A stretch of 8,602 nt of DNA from Sulfurovum sp. (GTDB lineage Bacteria; Campylobacterota; Campylobacteria; Campylobacterales; Sulfurovaceae): positions 1 through 8,602 of the forward strand of contig DAOVZV010000031.1 in NCBI GenBank assembly GCA_030634925.1. Direction: 5' to 3'. Below, piece after piece: positions 6,818 to 8,602 of this stretch. Below the pieces are notes generated by a model. It was not told the origin of the DNA and ran no database searches. It saw only the letters and a program-made list of their open reading frames with translations. The position numbers and the translations under genes are program-made. Within the stretch, counting starts at the first letter, position 1; each line of letters opens with the position of its first letter.

Positions 6818-8401
6818 TTATATATTTGTAGCTACTTTATAAGTAGGGTCATCCTCTTCATAGGTACAAAACTCTCCTGCCGAGGTAAGAGTTTTTTTAC
6901 AATCTTCAGATAAATGTCTTAGAGTCAATCTTTTACCAGCTTTTTTGTATTTATCTGTGATACTATCTATAGCTTCAGAACCTGAACTATCCATAACTCT
7001 AGCATCTTTGAAATCAATTATTACATCATCAGGGTCTTCTTCTATATTAAACTGCTCATTAAAAGATGTTACTGATGCAAAAAATAGAGGACCTTCTAGG
7101 CTATATATCTTTTTACCATTTTCATCTATTGTAGTCTTTGCAAATATTTTGGCATGTTCCCATGCAAATACTAGTGCTGATATAATAATACCTGCTATTA
7201 CAGCTACAGCTAAATCTTCAAATATTGTTATTATTGTAACAGTAATAAGTACAAAGGCATCAGAACGAGGCATTCTCTTAATTCTTTTGATAGAAGAGAA
7301 CTCAAATGTACCAATACTCACCATAAACATAATACCAACAAGAACGGCTATTGGTATAACTGATATAACATTTGAGAAGCTAACTACAAGAACAATAAGT
7401 AACACAGCTGCAGTAAAAGAGGATAATCTACCCAATCCTCCAGAAGTGAAGTTGATTACAGATTGACCAATCATAGCACATCCTGCCATACCACCAAATA
7501 AACCAGATGTACTATTACCTACACCTAATGCTATACACTCTTTATTACCAGAACCTCTTTTTCCACCCATCTCATCAAGCACAGATAGAGTAAGCAAAGA
7601 TTCGATAAGTCCAACCAAAGCTACTATAAGAGCTACAGGTAAGATAATAGCCATAGAGTCAAATGTAAATAAAGATACATCAGGTACTATAAAACTAGGA
7701 AGAGATACATTTGATAAATCTGCTAAGTCACCAACTACTTTTGTACTAATATCACCAAAATATACAACAAGAGTTACAACTATAATAGCTACAAGTCCTG
7801 CTGGGACAGCTTTGCTTACTTTTGGTAAGAATTGCATTGTTAGCATTGTAGAGATAATTATGATATACATTATATAATTTTCATTGAAACTAGCTTTGAC
7901 TATTTCTATCCATGAATTATATTGAGATATGTTGTCAGGAGCTAGAAATGGAAATTGAGCTAATGCGATAACAATAGCAAGACCATTTACAAATCCAAAT
8001 AGTGCTGGTTGAGGAACAAGTCTAATAAATTTACCCATTTTCATTAGACCGATACTTATCTGTATAATACCTGCTATTATAGATGTAAGTAATATATAAT
8101 TGAGTATCGTCATAGATAATTCATCTTTGGTTAGATGAGGATACATTTGAGATACAGATAATGATAATCCAACAAATACAACAGCTACAGCTCCAGTAGC
8201 TCCTGAAATCATACCAGGTTTACCACCGATTATAGAAGTGATAAGACCTATAATAAAAGCTCCATAAAGCCCTACTACAGGATTGACTCCTGCAATAAAT
8301 GAGAAAGCAATAGCTTCAGGCACAAGAGCCACAGATACTAAAGCACCAGATAAAATATCATTTTTGATATTTTGTTTTGAATAATTTTGAATATTAAACA
8401 A
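6818..8401 (-). CDS. SulP/SLC26 family anion transporter with C-terminal STAS domain
   Basis: This 527-residue inner-membrane protein belongs to the SulP family, which moves sulfate, bicarbonate, dicarboxylates or similar anions. The membrane part (about 15-415) shows the typical GLYGAF at 44-49, SGATGAVAVVF from about 67, GLIESLLT at 264-271 with its membrane acidic residue Glu268, and GGMAGCAMIGQS at 303-314. Glu29 in VPEAIAF of the first helix is at the position linked to proton coupling in bacterial relatives, so proton symport is an inference. The STAS domain (about 433-515) contains DSSGSEAID at 471-479, the loop where anti-sigma antagonists are phosphorylated. The start is TTG, chosen because AAGGAA lies six bases upstream and no ATG precedes the first helix. 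The substrate cannot be read from sequence; the rhodanese neighbour hints at sulfur oxyanions. Confidence 0.9.
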   Translation of the reverse strand: MFNIQNYSKQNIKNDILSGALVSVALVPEAIAFSFIAGVNPVVGLYGAFIIGLITSIIGGKPGMISGATGAVAVVFVGLSLSVSQMYPHLTKDELSMTILNYILLTSIIAGIIQISIGLMKMGKFIRLVPQPALFGFVNGLAIVIALAQFPFLAPDNISQYNSWIEIVKASFNENYIMYIIIISTMLTMQFLPKVSKAVPAGLVAIIVVTLVVYFGDISTKVVGDLADLSNVSLPSFIVPDVSLFTFDSMAIILPVALIVALVGLIESLLTLSVLDEMGGKRGSGNKECIALGVGNSTSGLFGGMAGCAMIGQSVINFTSGGLGRLSSFTAAVLLIVLVVSFSNVISVIPIAVLVGIMFMVSIGTFEFSSIKRIKRMPRSDAFVLITVTIITIFEDLAVAVIAGIIISALVFAWEHAKIFAKTTIDENGKKIYSLEGPLFFASVTSFNEQFNIEEDPDDVIIDFKDARVMDSSGSEAIDSITDKYKKAGKRLTLRHLSEDCKKTLTSAGEFCTYEEDDPTYKVATNI

Positions 8402-8407
8402 GATAAG

Positions 8408-8413
8408 TTCCTT
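8408..8413 (-). promoter_or_regulatory. Ribosome binding site fixing the TTG start of the SulP gene
   Basis: AAGGAA on the minus strand is separated by six bases from TTG at 8401. It is the only good Shine-Dalgarno-like site near the conserved N-terminus. Confidence 0.6.
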
Positions 8414-8437
8414 ATATTTAGAATATTTTGAAATTTT

Positions 8438-8443
8438 ATCATA
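8438..8443 (-). promoter_or_regulatory. Possible -10 element upstream of the SulP gene
   Basis: TATGAT, in the context TTATTATGATAAAATT, lies about 37 bases upstream of the TTG start. The surrounding 200 bases are extremely AT-rich, so similar hexamers are common and the assignment is weak. Confidence 0.3.
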
Positions 8444-8495
8444 ATAATTCTTTTTACTTATAAAGTTATGGTTATTTTTAAGTTAATTTTTTATT

Positions 8496-8540
8496 TTTAT
8501 AATTATAAATTAAAGTAAATATGATTAACATAACAATCAT
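8496..8540. promoter_or_regulatory. Two dyads upstream of the SulP promoter
   Basis: TTTATAATTATAAA at 8496-8509 is a perfect 14-base palindrome. ATGATT and AATCAT at 8521-8526 and 8535-8540 form a perfect six-base inverted repeat with an eight-base spacer. Both lie 95 to 140 bases before the SulP start. They could be regulator sites, but AT-rich DNA yields such dyads by chance. No coding region with a credible ribosome binding site is seen in 8402-8602. Confidence 0.2.
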
Positions 8541-8602
8541 TCTATCTAATTTATATCGTTTTATTATTTCCATTTACTACGATTATCTTTTTAACTATTA
8601 AA

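Noticed and set aside
6945..7466. 173-codon plus-strand open frame opposite the SulP gene
   Set aside because: It is fully antisense to the STAS and membrane region of a well-supported transporter, has low-complexity Ile/Ser/Thr composition and no ribosome binding site; it mirrors the codon bias of the real gene.
8478..8573. 31-codon minus-strand frame with a short hydrophobic stretch upstream of the SulP gene
   Set aside because: No ribosome binding site, extreme AT composition and length within chance expectation.
8521..8601. 26-codon plus-strand frame starting MINITIILSN
   Set aside because: Weak upstream signal and AT-driven composition; its start lies within the inverted repeat and nothing supports translation.
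1..8602. CRISPR arrays, tRNA or rRNA genes, insertion sequences
   Set aside because: No regularly spaced repeats, no RNA gene signatures and no transposase or terminal inverted repeats were seen.

Overview
The window is AT-rich bacterial chromosome (roughly two-thirds A+T by eye) and most likely comes from the Campylobacterota (the former Epsilonproteobacteria). The main evidence is the minus-strand block fabZ-lpxA-clpX-mreB-mreC, which I know as a characteristic core gene order of that group. The long two-part form of QueH and the periplasmic-type rhodanese with a CNGPWCSQS loop fit the free-living sulfur-oxidising or Arcobacter-like members. I cannot fix the genus.

Layout, from the right edge in the direction of transcription (all complete genes are on the minus strand). 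An AT-rich upstream region (8402-8602) carries promoter-like sequence and two small dyads. It is followed by a SulP/SLC26 anion transporter with a TTG start, an exported rhodanese-like protein, and queH, which starts one base after the rhodanese stop. A 57-base gap with a possible promoter leads into a tightly packed operon: fabZ (GTG start), lpxA, clpX (4-base ATGA overlap), mreB, and mreC (11-base overlap). The operon ends at a hairpin that contains the mreC stop codon. To its left lies about 255 bases of AT-rich DNA holding a short plus-strand reading frame apparently broken by one extra C, a perfect 7-2-7 dyad, and a good minus-strand promoter. That promoter serves a gene of which only the first 30 codons are visible.

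How the genes work together: FabZ makes the unsaturated acyl-ACP intermediates of fatty acid elongation. LpxA places the first 3-hydroxyacyl chain on UDP-GlcNAc for lipid A. ClpX feeds proteins to ClpP or remodels them. MreB and MreC form the rod-shape elongation machinery. The block therefore couples outer-membrane lipid supply, proteolysis and cell-wall elongation. The upstream trio combines an anion transporter, a periplasmic sulfurtransferase-like protein and the last step of queuosine synthesis, and no shared pathway is obvious from the sequence.

I find no clearly new biological system here: this is mostly core genome. The most notable things are the complete absence of the tetranucleotide GATC on reading the whole window; a long Pro/Arg-rich periplasmic tail on MreC; the uncharacterised C-terminal half of QueH; the broken small gene with a dyad beside it; and a near-identical 32-base direct repeat inside lpxA.
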